From positions 66,247 to 130,246 of the forward strand of contig NZ_JOJE01000048.1 in the NCBI RefSeq assembly GCF_000720255.1: a stretch of DNA of 64,000 bases, read 5' to 3'. Each line of letters opens with the position of its first letter. Position 1 is the stretch's first letter. The position numbers and the translations under genes are program-made. This DNA is from Streptomyces griseus subsp. griseus (lineage in GTDB: Bacteria; Actinomycetota; Actinomycetes; Streptomycetales; Streptomycetaceae). This document shows positions 52,488 to 61,264 of this stretch, in pieces. A model generated the notes under the pieces. The model had not been told where the DNA came from and ran no database searches. It saw only the letters and a list, made by a program, of their open reading frames with translations.

Positions 52488-53462
52488 CTATCGCGACTCA
52501 TTGCATGGCGCTGAAAAGACTTCGTCGCCGACAAGAGATGGGTCCGGATTCCCGTTCAACGTGCGCACCGAGATCCTGTCGTAGACGTATGCTCCCACCA
52601 TTCGCTTCTCGTCACTGTAAGGCTTGTAGACTTCGACTGCACATTGCCTCGGCTCAGAGGCGCGCACTTCAATCGGGTAGGTGACATAATCGTCTTCGGC
52701 GCAACTCGGTTCGCATTTGTTTTCGTTCAGCGTTCCGGTAGCTTTGATATCGCTTGCCCCAGGTTGTTTCCATTGGAGGTCTGAGATGTAATTGTGATTG
52801 TCCAAGGCGATTTTTTTCGGGAAATCGGCCGGCTCGTAGAGAGCCCCACGTTCGTATCCCGTTCGGACATAAAGAGAAGGTGTCTTCGCCGAGGGAGGTT
52901 GCTTACTGGCATGTATGTCCGCGTCAATGATTACGCCATCCCGGACGGTGTACGTGCCGGCGAAGAAACGATGGGAGCCGTCCGACTGTGCAGCATCGAG
53001 CTCAATTTCTACTGTTTCGCCAACTACGGAATTTATGGTTACTTTATCATTGGCCGTGTCTGCGAACGACTCCACAAAATCGTCGTACCTCCCCCCAACG
53101 ATGTTCTTCCCTCCGAGCGCCCATGCAGCCACGTAATCGCCGTCATTGACGGCACTGAAGTACCCCTCTACCACATCAGCAGGATCTGGATCGGCTTGCA
53201 TGGGCAACACCGAATAACCAGCGAGTTGCGGTCCTGGCGCGGAAGGGGCTGACTGCGAAGTTACGGGAAGAGTTGATGAAGGGTGCACGATACCGCCTGG
53301 CTGCGTGGAGCTCGAGTGCGCCGGCTGAGCCCCGATAGATGCGCCAACACCCATGAAGCCAACTACCACTGCTGACAGCAACATTGGCAAGCGACCAGTG
53401 ACGAGCCATCCTCGGTATCTCAAGGGGAGTGAAGTCTGAGCCAGTTGCGCCCGTTGCATCAT
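52488..53462 (-). CDS. Exported or membrane-anchored protein of unknown function
   Basis: A 324-aa protein. A hydrophobic segment near residues 18-45 (LVTGRLPMLLSAVVVGFMGV) is a signal anchor or signal peptide, followed by a Ser/Pro-rich linker to about residue 80 and a domain DPADVVEGYFSAVNDGDYVA that looks like the start of an NTF2-like fold. The C-terminal half is charged, with Cys residues at CEPSC, QCAVEVY and the C-terminal CNESR. No family was recognised. Start: ATG 53462 (Met-Met). Low GC like the cutinase-like gene 77 bases downstream; the two are probably one transferred unit. Confidence 0.7.
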   Translation of the reverse strand: MMQRAQLAQTSLPLRYRGWLVTGRLPMLLSAVVVGFMGVGASIGAQPAHSSSTQPGGIVHPSSTLPVTSQSAPSAPGPQLAGYSVLPMQADPDPADVVEGYFSAVNDGDYVAAWALGGKNIVGGRYDDFVESFADTANDKVTINSVVGETVEIELDAAQSDGSHRFFAGTYTVRDGVIIDADIHASKQPPSAKTPSLYVRTGYERGALYEPADFPKKIALDNHNYISDLQWKQPGASDIKATGTLNENKCEPSCAEDDYVTYPIEVRASEPRQCAVEVYKPYSDEKRMVGAYVYDRISVRTLNGNPDPSLVGDEVFSAPCNESR

Positions 53463-53973
53463 GATGGACGCCCCCGTCCATCTCGAGTACCTATATTCCC
53501 AGCCTGCGACCGAATCCCGCGGCCCGCATCTCGGCGCAGTGCACCGCAACCGCGACACCCGGCGCTGCTCGGTTGGATTCGCATCCCCGAGCTACCGAGA
53601 AGCCCTGTCTTCATGCGCGCACAACAGGAAGATCACCCCGGCGGAAACAGTGTTCATGGTGGGCGGCCTGGTGGTCATCGTCCTCATCAACTCCTGGTGG
53701 TCCCGCAGGGTGTCCGCAGGTGCGACTCGTCGATCACGACCGCGGTGCGTCCGCGTTCGTCGACCTCCGCGGCCAGCGGCGGACGCCTGAACTGACGGGC
53801 ATTCACCTCGCGCGGTTCCTACTGGACCCGTGCGAGGTACCGGTGGAGGTCACGGAGTACCTGGCCGGTCGGCTGGAGATCGCCGACGCCGGAGCATCAC
53901 CTGCTGGAATTGGAGCTGGCGGGCGCCGCCGAAGTCCGGCAGACGGCGGCGCAGCCGCTGACTGGGGAACGGC
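53463..53973. other. Interval with no intact gene, holding repeat copy A
   Basis: 511 bases. It contains the first copy of an 86-bp repeat (53558-53643). Downstream of it the plus-strand frame near 53725-53890 (LVDHDRGASAFVDLRGQRRT, then LTGIHLARFLLDP) looks protein-like but no family is recognised; it may be a fragment of a mobile-element gene. Confidence 0.45.
53558..53643. repeat. 86-bp dispersed repeat, copy A
   Basis: Matches 56990-57075 in the same orientation with 8 differences by eye, all transitions. The two copies bracket the 773-aa DUF1963-like gene and an IS5-type transposase remnant. It is probably an insertion-sequence end or mobile-element scar. Confidence 0.85.
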
Positions 53974-56295
53974 TCACTGGATCAGCTCGATGTGCGGATG
54001 GTCGGGGGATACCGGGCAGACGTACAGCTGCAGATCGTAGCCTCCGGCGAGGTCGAGCATGGTCGGGTTGTGCGGTTCGGGATGGATGGTGGATGACAGA
54101 GAGCGGGCTCGGTCCTCGCCGGGAATCCAGTCGGGATAGTTGGAGTTCCATTCGCCCGAGGCGATGGTCAGCAGCGGATCCATCTCGGTGCCGCATGAGA
54201 GGCAGAGCCGGGGTAGGGGATCGGTGAGGCCCCAACGGGTCCATCCACCGACCTTCCAGCCGGGAGCGACGGACATCCTGCCCGTGTAGAGCTCGTTGTA
54301 GAAATCCTTCGAGTAGGGCGTGTCAGAGCTGTCCAGCGGGTACGGCGTGTTGTCAAAGCTGTCCAGAGCGGCGCCGGCCGTCTGCCACCTGCGCCAGTCC
54401 TCCAGCTGCCGCTGGAGCTCCTTGCCCAGTTCCATGATGTTGGGGTATTCGGTGATCTGCTCCGGCGCGAGCAGGCACGGCTCCGGCAGGTAGCCGGGAA
54501 ACTGGATCGCGGGCGGCTCGGGGGGTGTGTCGAGGATGTCGGTGACTGTGGCGGCGGACCGCCAGAACAGCGCGGTCTCGGGCTGCGCGGGGTGGTCGAA
54601 GGGGCACCACAGCACTTGGAGCAGATCTGCCTCGGCCTGCTTGGGCGGGCGCAGCAAGGGGACGTCGCGTACGTACAACTGGGCCACGGGCAGCATGGCG
54701 ATCGGGCCCTCGGGCCACGGGCGGCCGGCCTTGATCCGCTCCTCGATCGCCAGCTCCTCGGGCGTGTACGGGGTCCCCGGGGGATCGCCGCCCGGCCGGT
54801 TCGCCACCGCTGCCCGGATGCGTCGCCGCTGCCGCACGTCCTCGGGCGAGAGGATCTCGTTCCACCCGTCCCACTCGTGCGGTCCCTCACAGTGCGGCCA
54901 CGGCTCGTCGGCGGGCCACAGCAACGGCCCGCCGACGGAACTGTCGTACGGCGTGGGCGACCCGGGGCGGGGATGCAGCCGGGTCGCCGTGCGTGCCAGC
55001 GGGGCCAGTTGCGGGGCGACCGCGGTGACGTCGACCAGCCGCGGCGGGGTGGTACGGATACGGAGTGCGGCGGCAATGCTCATTGCCCGCTCGGCGCACA
55101 CCGACCGGATCTCGTCCAGCAGCTCGGGGTAGTGCTCGCCGTACGTGTTCAGCGCATGCCACACCGCGTCCAGTGCTGCCACGAGCGGGGCGGGCTTGGC
55201 CGCGGCGAGCACGGCGGGAAGAGCGAAGTGCGGCTGTGAGATCCGTCCCGGGGTGCGCGGCGTAACGGCAAGGGGCACCACGACGACCTTGCGCCCTGTG
55301 TCCGCGACCGGCGGCGGGACGTACGGCGGCCACTCCGGAGGTATCGCTTCGAGCACCGTCCTGTCCGGTACACGAGGGTCGGAGCGCAGGGCCTCCCACA
55401 TCCGGGCGGGGTCGTCGAACGGCGGCGGCAGAGGGCGTCCCTCTGCCGACTCCGAGAGCGCCTGGGCGACCCACGGCACATCGGTCAGGCCCGCAGCCTC
55501 GCAGGCCCGCCGCGCGGCCAGCAATGCCACTGCACGCTGGACCTCGGGACCCACGACATCGAGGGCGTGCACCAGGTCGCTGTCGAAGCGGAGCAGACCG
55601 AGGACGTTGCTCTCGCGGGCACCGCGCAGCCTCTCGCTCGGCAGCCGCCCGCCCCACTCCCACTCCTCGTGGTGCAGGCGGCGCCCCTCGGCGGCCTGTT
55701 CGGCCCGCTCCTCGGCCGCCCGTTGGAACACCTGGCGAGTCAGGCGTTCGGCCTCGGCGAGCTGCTCGGGCGTACGCGCCGTCTGGCGCACGTTCCAGTG
55801 CAGGTCCCCGGCCATCCGCGAGGTGTGGCGGATCACCTCGTCCGGGCGGGGTGGGGCAGGCCAGAACTGCAGGAGGTAGCTGTCCGCCCGGGACTCCCCA
55901 GCCACTCTGGTGGAGAGTTCCCGTCCCTCGTCCATCCCCCGGGCGCAGTACCGGACCCGGTAGTCGGTTCGGGCGAGACCCAGGTCCCACGTGGCCTCGC
56001 CGTTCCCCTGCACCAAACTTGTGCGTTCCGACTTGGGGCGGAAGGACACCTCCATCACGTCATCCCAGACCGGGTCCAGCACAGGGGCCGCGTCGTGGAC
56101 TTCCACGACAAAACCGACGTCGCCCGCGTACAGCCCGGTGGACAGGACGATCACACCTGGGACCGCAGCCCCGCACAACCCCCCGATCTGGTACGCGAGC
56201 GCCTTGGCGAGGTCAGGCCTTGCGCTGTCCGGATCGCTCTCGACGTAGATCTGACGATCGTGAACACGCACCTCGCCTGCGACCGGCCTACGCAC
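53974..56295 (-). CDS. Large protein with C-terminal DUF1963 (YwqG)-like region
   Basis: A 773-aa cytoplasmic protein. Residues 1-420 have no recognised family: a first part like a beta-rich domain (VRVHDRQIYVESDPDSARPD, VIVLSTGLYAGDVGFVVEV), a helical Arg/Glu-rich centre (EQLAEAERLTRQVFQRAAEE) and a segment VPPPVADTGRKVVVVPLAV. Residues 430-773 resemble DUF1963: PYDSSVGGPLLWPADEPWPHC, then PIAMLPVAQLYVRDVPLLRP, LLQVLWCPFDH, FPGYLPEPCLLAPEQITEYP, MSVAPGWKVGGWTRWGLTDP and CLSCGTEMDPLL. In this family such regions act as immunity-like or carbohydrate-linked proteins in some cases, but function is not settled. It is much longer than ordinary YwqG proteins and lies between the two copies of the 86-bp repeat. 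Confidence 0.7.
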   Translation of the reverse strand: MRRPVAGEVRVHDRQIYVESDPDSARPDLAKALAYQIGGLCGAAVPGVIVLSTGLYAGDVGFVVEVHDAAPVLDPVWDDVMEVSFRPKSERTSLVQGNGEATWDLGLARTDYRVRYCARGMDEGRELSTRVAGESRADSYLLQFWPAPPRPDEVIRHTSRMAGDLHWNVRQTARTPEQLAEAERLTRQVFQRAAEERAEQAAEGRRLHHEEWEWGGRLPSERLRGARESNVLGLLRFDSDLVHALDVVGPEVQRAVALLAARRACEAAGLTDVPWVAQALSESAEGRPLPPPFDDPARMWEALRSDPRVPDRTVLEAIPPEWPPYVPPPVADTGRKVVVVPLAVTPRTPGRISQPHFALPAVLAAAKPAPLVAALDAVWHALNTYGEHYPELLDEIRSVCAERAMSIAAALRIRTTPPRLVDVTAVAPQLAPLARTATRLHPRPGSPTPYDSSVGGPLLWPADEPWPHCEGPHEWDGWNEILSPEDVRQRRRIRAAVANRPGGDPPGTPYTPEELAIEERIKAGRPWPEGPIAMLPVAQLYVRDVPLLRPPKQAEADLLQVLWCPFDHPAQPETALFWRSAATVTDILDTPPEPPAIQFPGYLPEPCLLAPEQITEYPNIMELGKELQRQLEDWRRWQTAGAALDSFDNTPYPLDSSDTPYSKDFYNELYTGRMSVAPGWKVGGWTRWGLTDPLPRLCLSCGTEMDPLLTIASGEWNSNYPDWIPGEDRARSLSSTIHPEPHNPTMLDLAGGYDLQLYVCPVSPDHPHIELIQ

Positions 56296-56339
56296 AGCAC
56301 TCCCCTCGTCGAGGACGGCCTCAAAGCCCCTGTCGGGCA

Positions 56340-56880
56340 GGCCGTCACGTGCCCCGCATCATGCCGCAGGCCACTGACAACACGGCCGACGACGCCGCGA
56401 GGCCGACGGTGACATCGATGATGCGGCCACTGACGCAAGAGGGTGTCGGTCACGATGTGCCGTTTGCGGCACGGCACCTTCTTGCCGCCGTCGTAACCGC
56501 GTGAGGCTGCCGACACCGTCGCGGCGGCCCGCACCGACTGCGCGTCGATACCCCCGCCGTGGGCCCTGCCTCGCGGCCCTCCCGTTCACGGACTTCCCGC
56601 GCAGCCGGTCGTGGAAGTCTGTGATCAGCCCGCGCTCGCGCCAGCGGCGGAAGAAGGCGCGGACCCGACCCCAGCCGGGAAAGTCCGCGGGCACCGCCCG
56701 CCACGAGATCCCGCCCGTGACCAGGTGACGGATCACGTCCAGCAGCTGCCGGTGACAGTGACCCTCGGGCGATCCGCCCCTCCCTCCTCCCCCCCCAAAG
56801 CCAGGCCGGCACCGGCAGCAGAGACCGGACGGCCGCCCGTTCCGCGTCCGACATTGTCGGAGGGATACCAGCGTTCCCGG
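56340..56880 (-). pseudogene. IS5-family transposase remnant
   Basis: Minus-strand pieces in several frames: MSDAERAAVRSLLPVPAWL, then VIRHLVTGGISWRAVPADFP, GWGRVRAFFRRWRERGLITD and FHDRLRGKS, and MRAAATVSAASRGYDGGKKV plus PCRKRHIVTDTL. These are in the order of the N-terminal half of IS5-group (DUF4096/DDE) transposases of Streptomyces. There are at least two frameshifts and the C-terminal catalytic half is missing; the end reaches into the start region of the DUF1963-like gene. Inactive. Confidence 0.85.
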
Positions 56881-56989
56881 TCCCGGTGGCCGACCGCGTT
56901 GCCGTACGCGCTCGCGAGGTGATCACACGATCGTGCAGCCGCGTTGGACGGGAGGCGTTCGGAGGCGCACAACAACGACATCAGGGCCT

Positions 56990-57075
56990 CCCGGCACTGC
57001 TCGGTTGGATTCGCATCCTCGAGCTACCGAGAGGCCCCGTCTTCATACGCGTACGACGGGAAGATCACCCCGGCG
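56990..57075. repeat. 86-bp dispersed repeat, copy B
   Basis: The second copy, just beyond the 5' end of the IS5-type transposase remnant. See copy A at 53558-53643. Confidence 0.85.
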
Positions 57076-57256
57076 AAAAACCTGTTCGATCCACACGTTC
57101 CATGATCGGTTCAGATACGGCTTCTCACACGCCATCATCCAGCCCAACAGACCAAGACGACCCTGGGGGCCAGGCCCGGCGAGATGGGATCTCGGCACGA
57201 GTTCGCCACTCTGGAACCCTCGTCCGTGCCGGGCACGCCCCGAATTCAGGGGTGGA

Positions 57257-57952
57257 TCACCAGGCCATCTCACCGTGACGGTCGCGGAAGGTTCCCGTCG
57301 GTCCGTCCGCTCCGATGGTGGCGAGTTCGACGATCGCGTCGGTTCCCTCGGTCACGGTCTGCGGGCCGCTGTGCCCGTTGAAGTCGGTCGCGGTGTAGCC
57401 CGGGTCGGCCGCGTTCACCTTCACGTCCGGCCAGGACTTCGCGTACTGCGTGGTCAGCATGGTCACGGCAGCCTTCGACGCCGTGTAGAGCGGCGCGAGG
57501 TTCCTCGACTCGACGCGCTCTGCGTCGTGGGTGGCCGCGAACGATCCCATACCGCTGGACACATTGACGATGACCGGGCTCGCGGACTTGCGCAGCAGCG
57601 GCAGGAACGCGTGCGTCACCCGGACAATCCCCACGACATTGACCTCGAACACCTCACTGGCGTCAGCGGCCGTGATCTGGTCGGCGGGGCTGTGCGTCCC
57701 GAAGACGCCAGCGTTGTTGATCAGGACGTCGATGCCGCCCTCGCGAGCCTCGATATCGGCGGCGGCGGCAGCCACCGACGCGTCATCCTTCACATCGATC
57801 TGGACGAAACGGGCACCGAGTGCGTCGGCGGCCGCCCGGCCGCGCTCCGGATCACGCGCACCGATGAGGACGGTGTGGCCAGCCTCGATCAAGCGGCGGG
57901 CGGTCTCATACCCGAGGGACTTGTTGGCTCCGGTGATGAACGTTGTGGTCAT
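57257..57952 (-). CDS. Short-chain dehydrogenase/reductase
   Basis: A 231-aa classical SDR. MTTTFITGANKSLGYETARR contains the TGxxxxxG nucleotide motif, DVLINNAGVFG the NNAG motif, VIVNVSSGMGSFA the catalytic Ser and LAPLYTASKAAVTMLTTQYA the YxxxK pair; PGYTATDFNGHSG follows. The substrate is unknown; the closest general type is NADP-dependent carbonyl reductases. ATG 57952. It is divergent from an XRE-type regulator 102 bases away, and the space between contains a 27-base tandem direct repeat that is also found, with the first SDR codons, at 59826-59926. Confidence 0.9.
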   Translation of the reverse strand: MTTTFITGANKSLGYETARRLIEAGHTVLIGARDPERGRAAADALGARFVQIDVKDDASVAAAAADIEAREGGIDVLINNAGVFGTHSPADQITAADASEVFEVNVVGIVRVTHAFLPLLRKSASPVIVNVSSGMGSFAATHDAERVESRNLAPLYTASKAAVTMLTTQYAKSWPDVKVNAADPGYTATDFNGHSGPQTVTEGTDAIVELATIGADGPTGTFRDRHGEMAW

Positions 57953-57967
57953 GCGTCCACTCTCGGC

Positions 57968-58021
57968 CCGTGACGAGAGGACAACCAGTGCTCTCCGTGA
58001 CGGTAGGACAGCCAGTACCAG
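57968..58021. promoter_or_regulatory. Two 27-base direct repeats in the SDR/XRE divergent promoter
   Basis: Each unit starts CCGTGACG (57968 and 57995) and continues with AGGACA and CCAGT at matching positions. This is a probable binding site of the XRE regulator encoded at 58055. A diverged copy of the whole region lies at 59826-59926. Confidence 0.7.
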
Positions 58022-58054
58022 GCACGACGACGGCCCGGCAGACACAATGGCAGA

Positions 58055-58933
58055 GTGGACGAGACCCTGGGCACGGCACTGCACCGCTGGCGCGACCGCC
58101 TTTCTCCAGCCGACGTCGGACTGACCTCACGGCCCGGACGACGCGCGGTGGGGCTGCGCCGCGAGGAACTGGCAGAGCTCGCCGGGCTGTCGGTCGACTA
58201 CGTGGTCCGCCTGGAACAGGGCCGTGCCAAAAGCCCATCGGCGCAGGTCGTCGCGAGCCTGACCAGGGCACTGCAACTGCAGCCCATGGAGCGCGATCAC
58301 GCCTACCGGCTGGCCGGCCTCCTGCCTCCCCAGGAGGGAACGGTCTCCACGCATGTTCCGGCCGGGGTCCAACGGATGCTGGCCCGCCTAGGGGAGTTCC
58401 CCGTGGGCGTGTTCAGCGCCGACTGGACCTTGCTGTCCTGGACGCCCGCATGGTCAGTCCTGATGGGCGACCCCAGCGCACGGACACACGACGAACGCAA
58501 CCTGGCACGAGCGGTCTTCGCCACAGGGCCCAGCCGGCTCGCGTCCTGGCCCGTGCTCCGGGACGACGACGCCCTGGAACTTGCCCTCGTCGCCGACCTG
58601 CGCACAGCTCTCATCGACTACCCCCGCGACCGCTGCCTGACCGACCTCGTCGAGGAACTGCGTTCGACCAGCGCGGAGTTCGCCCGTCTGTGGGACGAGG
58701 GCACGGTCGGCCCGCACGTCTCGGCCCGCAAGACCGTGGTACACCCCCAGGTGGGTGAGGTGATCTGCGACTGCGACGTGCTCACCGTCCCAGGCTGCGA
58801 CATCCGACTCGTCGTCTACACGGTGGCCGCGGGTTCCGCCGATGCGGAAAAGCTGGAGTTCCTGCGGGTCACCAACGGCGTCCGCGCCGAGGGCTCCTCG
58901 CCTCCGGGGCCCGGTCTGTTCTCCACGCCGTAA
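58055..58933 (+). CDS. XRE-family regulator with MmyB-type ligand-binding domain
   Basis: A 292-aa protein. The helix-turn-helix is at residues 30-80 (GLRREELAELAGLSVDYVVR, LEQGRAKSPSAQVVASLTRAL). The C-terminal half is the MmyB-like ligand-binding PAS-type fold: VGVFSADWTLLSWTPAWSVL near 125, then LVEELRSTSAEFARLWDEGT and VHPQVGEVICDCDVLTVPG. In Streptomyces these regulators usually control a divergently encoded SDR, exactly as here. GTG start at 58055. Confidence 0.92.
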   Translation: MDETLGTALHRWRDRLSPADVGLTSRPGRRAVGLRREELAELAGLSVDYVVRLEQGRAKSPSAQVVASLTRALQLQPMERDHAYRLAGLLPPQEGTVSTHVPAGVQRMLARLGEFPVGVFSADWTLLSWTPAWSVLMGDPSARTHDERNLARAVFATGPSRLASWPVLRDDDALELALVADLRTALIDYPRDRCLTDLVEELRSTSAEFARLWDEGTVGPHVSARKTVVHPQVGEVICDCDVLTVPGCDIRLVVYTVAAGSADAEKLEFLRVTNGVRAEGSSPPGPGLFSTP

Positions 58934-59189
58934 CGATCGGGCCTGCCGGATCTCGTCCAGCAATCAGAGGTCAGGTCCGGTCAGGTCCGTCAGTGAAAAC
59001 GACCGCTCACGGCTCTCGTCATGGACGTGCGCCGACGCGACCGACGCGGTTGATTGGCGGTGGCTGGCCTGATACCGGCGAGGCGCCTGCGGTGGTCTCG
59101 CGCTCTGGCGAGTGCAGGCACCTCTGCTGCACTCATCAGGTCCCTCCGCCACAGTCACCGTCGCGGCAACGTGATCGACCGGGCGGCTC

Positions 59190-59795
59190 CTACGAGGCGC
59201 TCCAGCGGGGGTCGCGGCCGAGGTAACGCAGGAGGACCGCCACGTCGTCGTCGCCCTGCTCGGGGACCAGGGCGGCGACGTACGCGCCGCGGGGGCGCAG
59301 TGGCTCGACGGTCTCCCTGGCGGCCTTGAGGAGGGGGCGGGCCAGCGCGGGTGTGAGCGGCGACGGCCGGCCCGTCGCCATGGCGATGTCCCAGGCGTGG
59401 ACCGCTGCGTCCAGTCCGCACGCCGCCGAGCCGGACCACGGGGACATCTTGTGCGGCGGCACCGGCGTGGGCACCTCGGCGGCGTCCCGGTCGACCCCCG
59501 CCCACGCCTTCGCCACGCGTGCCAGGGCGTCCTCCAGGAACACCGCCGGGTCCACCCCCTCCATCTCACCCGACGGGGCGAACGGGTTGAAGTCGGGGCC
59601 GGGTTCACCGGTGAGCGCGGCGGCGTAGCCGATCTGGTCGCCGACGGCGTGCTGGAAGACCTGGGCGACGGTCCAGCCCGCGCAGGGCGTCGGCCGGTGC
59701 CAACCGTCGGCTGGGACGCCGCGGACCGCCGTGCGCAGTGCTTGGTGGGAGGCGTCCAGGACGTCCCAACCGCTGGAGACCATGCCATCGCTCAT
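59190..59795 (-). CDS. DinB-like / mycothiol-dependent maleylpyruvate isomerase-type protein (TIGR03086-like)
   Basis: A 201-aa four-helix-bundle protein: VLDASHQALRTAVRGVPADG, WHRPTPCAGWTVAQVFQHAV (the P-C-x-x-W motif with metal His) and ACGLDAAVHAWDIAMATGRP (H-x-W-D). It ends VLLRYLGRDPRW. Family members are of unknown function in most cases. ATG 59795 has GGGAG seven bases before it. The upstream sequence from 59826 is a duplicate of the promoter and first codons of the SDR gene at 57257, so this gene seems to have been placed behind a copied promoter. Confidence 0.85.
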   Translation of the reverse strand: MSDGMVSSGWDVLDASHQALRTAVRGVPADGWHRPTPCAGWTVAQVFQHAVGDQIGYAAALTGEPGPDFNPFAPSGEMEGVDPAVFLEDALARVAKAWAGVDRDAAEVPTPVPPHKMSPWSGSAACGLDAAVHAWDIAMATGRPSPLTPALARPLLKAARETVEPLRPRGAYVAALVPEQGDDDVAVLLRYLGRDPRWSAS

Positions 59796-59825
59796 CGCAG
59801 AGCTCCCATTCGTGGTGCCCTCACA

Positions 59826-59926
59826 GTGATGAATGTTGTTGTCATAGGTCCACTCTCGGCCCGTGACGACAGGAGAACCAGTGCCCTCCGCGACGATAGG
59901 ACTGCCATTACCAGGCGCAACGGCTG
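59826..59926. repeat. Diverged copy of the SDR promoter plus its first seven codons
   Basis: The segment corresponds to 57933-58033. It includes a relic ATG (59843-59845, minus strand) followed by codons for MTTTFIT, identical to the SDR N-terminus, and the two CCGTGACG/CCGCGACG-type 27-base repeats. It lies 31 bases upstream of the DinB-like gene. Confidence 0.85.
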
Positions 59927-59993
59927 TCCGGCCTGCGCCGGGGCCGGCCGACGACTCCGGCCACGGCCGGAACCTTGTCGCGCACGAGATCCC

Positions 59994-60253
59994 GTGATTG
60001 CTGCTGACGAGACGTTCGACGGCACGTGGCCGTATCTCGCCCGCTTCAACGAGGCGGCCGGCTTCCGCCAGCATTACGTCGACGAGGGTCCCGAACGGCC
60101 CGATCAGAGGTTGGTCATGGTGCATGGTGAGCCCACGTGGGGTTACGAGTGGCGCCACCTGATCGAGCCGCTGTCGCGTCACCATCGCGTGGTCGTTCCC
60201 GACCACATGGGCTTCGGCAAGAGCGAGACACCGCAGGATCACTCCTACGACGC
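59994..60253 (+). pseudogene. N-terminal fragment of a haloalkane dehalogenase-like alpha/beta hydrolase
   Basis: From GTG 59994 the frame reads IAADETFDGTWPYLARFNEA, then FRQHYVDEGP, MVHGEPTWGYEWRHLIEPLS and HHRVVVPDHMGFGKSETPQD. HGEPTW is the oxyanion motif of haloalkane dehalogenases, and the DHMGFGKS segment follows as expected. The sequence stops matching at about 60253, before the nucleophile, where it meets the 3' end of the DUF3592-like gene. Non-functional. Confidence 0.8.
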
Positions 60254-60261
60254 GGCCGGGG

Positions 60262-60684
60262 TCAGCGGAGAACAGCGAGGGCGAGCCACACATCCAGGGT
60301 GGCGAGCAGGAGCAGCACGGGAGTGATGGCTGCAAGAACGAGGCGGTGGAAGCGGATGGCCTCGCTCAGGAGGTCCGCCACCTCTGCGACGGCCGGGGAC
60401 GCGGGGTCGTACACGATGGGGAACGTGCTGCCGGGCGAGAAGGATGTCCGCGACACATGGAAGGAGTCCGCCTCGTACTTCGTGCCGTCCGCGAGAGGGT
60501 AGGAGAAGCGCACCGAGACGTCGTCCTGGCGCCATGACAGCGAGGTGCACCGCCCTGTCGTCTCCACACCTGACGCCTGCAGCCGCAGACACTCACCACG
60601 ACGGCGGAAGGCGTGGGCGGCGGCGGCGCAGAGGCCGACGCATGCGACGGTCAGGACCAGCACGTACACCAGCGCACCCGTCAT
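60262..60684 (-). CDS. DUF3592-like membrane protein
   Basis: A 140-aa protein with one N-terminal membrane helix (LVYVLVLTVACVGLCAAAAH), an extracellular or cytoplasmic beta-domain (VETTGRCTSLSWRQDDVSVR, SYPLADGTKYEADSFHVSRT, then GSTFPIVYDPASPAVAEV) and a C-terminal helix (LVLAAITPVLLLLATLDVWL). The G-x-V-x-x-G and V-YDP-x-P pattern is that of DUF3592 proteins, common in Streptomyces and of unknown function. ATG 60684. Confidence 0.8.
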   Translation of the reverse strand: MTGALVYVLVLTVACVGLCAAAAHAFRRRGECLRLQASGVETTGRCTSLSWRQDDVSVRFSYPLADGTKYEADSFHVSRTSFSPGSTFPIVYDPASPAVAEVADLLSEAIRFHRLVLAAITPVLLLLATLDVWLALAVLR

Positions 60685-61044
60685 GCCGATCCCCCATCGA
60701 TCGCTGCGGCAACGTCGAGTAGCCACATCATGGAGCAACTGCTGTGCACTGTCGACGTTTTGTGTGGCGCCTGTGTCGTGGGTACAGCCCACGTACCAGG
60801 TTCTCGTCGTCGTCGGCGAACCTGCGATGGCGAATGTCGTGGGCAGCCAAGAGCCCTTCGCCGACCAGTCCGGGATCTGCTCCGACCAGGTCCACCGACC
60901 GCGCCTGGGGCGCGCCCGACGAACCAGTCAACGCCGACCTCAGGCGCAGCCTGCTGATGCACAGTCGGGCCCGCGGACAGACCTGACTCGCCGCCGAGAC
61001 CCGCAGGTCTGCTGCGTCCTCGAATGGAACCGACTGAGTTTCGG
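60685..61044. other. Interval without an intact gene
   Basis: About 360 bases upstream of the DUF3592-like gene. Open frames exist on both strands but none has a recognisable domain. Probably contains that gene's promoter plus decayed sequence. Confidence 0.4.
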
Positions 61045-61162
61045 ATCAATAGCCACACAGGCGGTCAACAACCTCGCCCTGCACGCCGCGTTCGCCACCG
61101 GAAAGAACCTCGGCGACGAGGCCGCCACCCGGGCCGCCGTGAGCGAGGTGGTCGGCGACTGA
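61045..61162 (+). pseudogene. Possible C-terminal end of a mobile-element AAA ATPase
   Basis: The plus-strand frame ends ATQAVNNLALHAAFATGKNL, GDEAATRAAVSEVVGD, stop. The pattern VNNLA-QA...A-GK--VDE-AARAAV-EV resembles the C-termini of ExeA/TniB-like helper ATPases that accompany transposases. Only about 40 residues remain. The assignment is by pattern memory and uncertain. Confidence 0.35.
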
Positions 61163-61264
61163 AAACCTGCCGCCGAGGAGGCATGCCCGAAGCCCCCGCC
61201 GACGCTCCCCGCACCGTCCATATTTCGCTCGCGACGTCCGCCCTGGCTCATCTACGGTTTCGGC

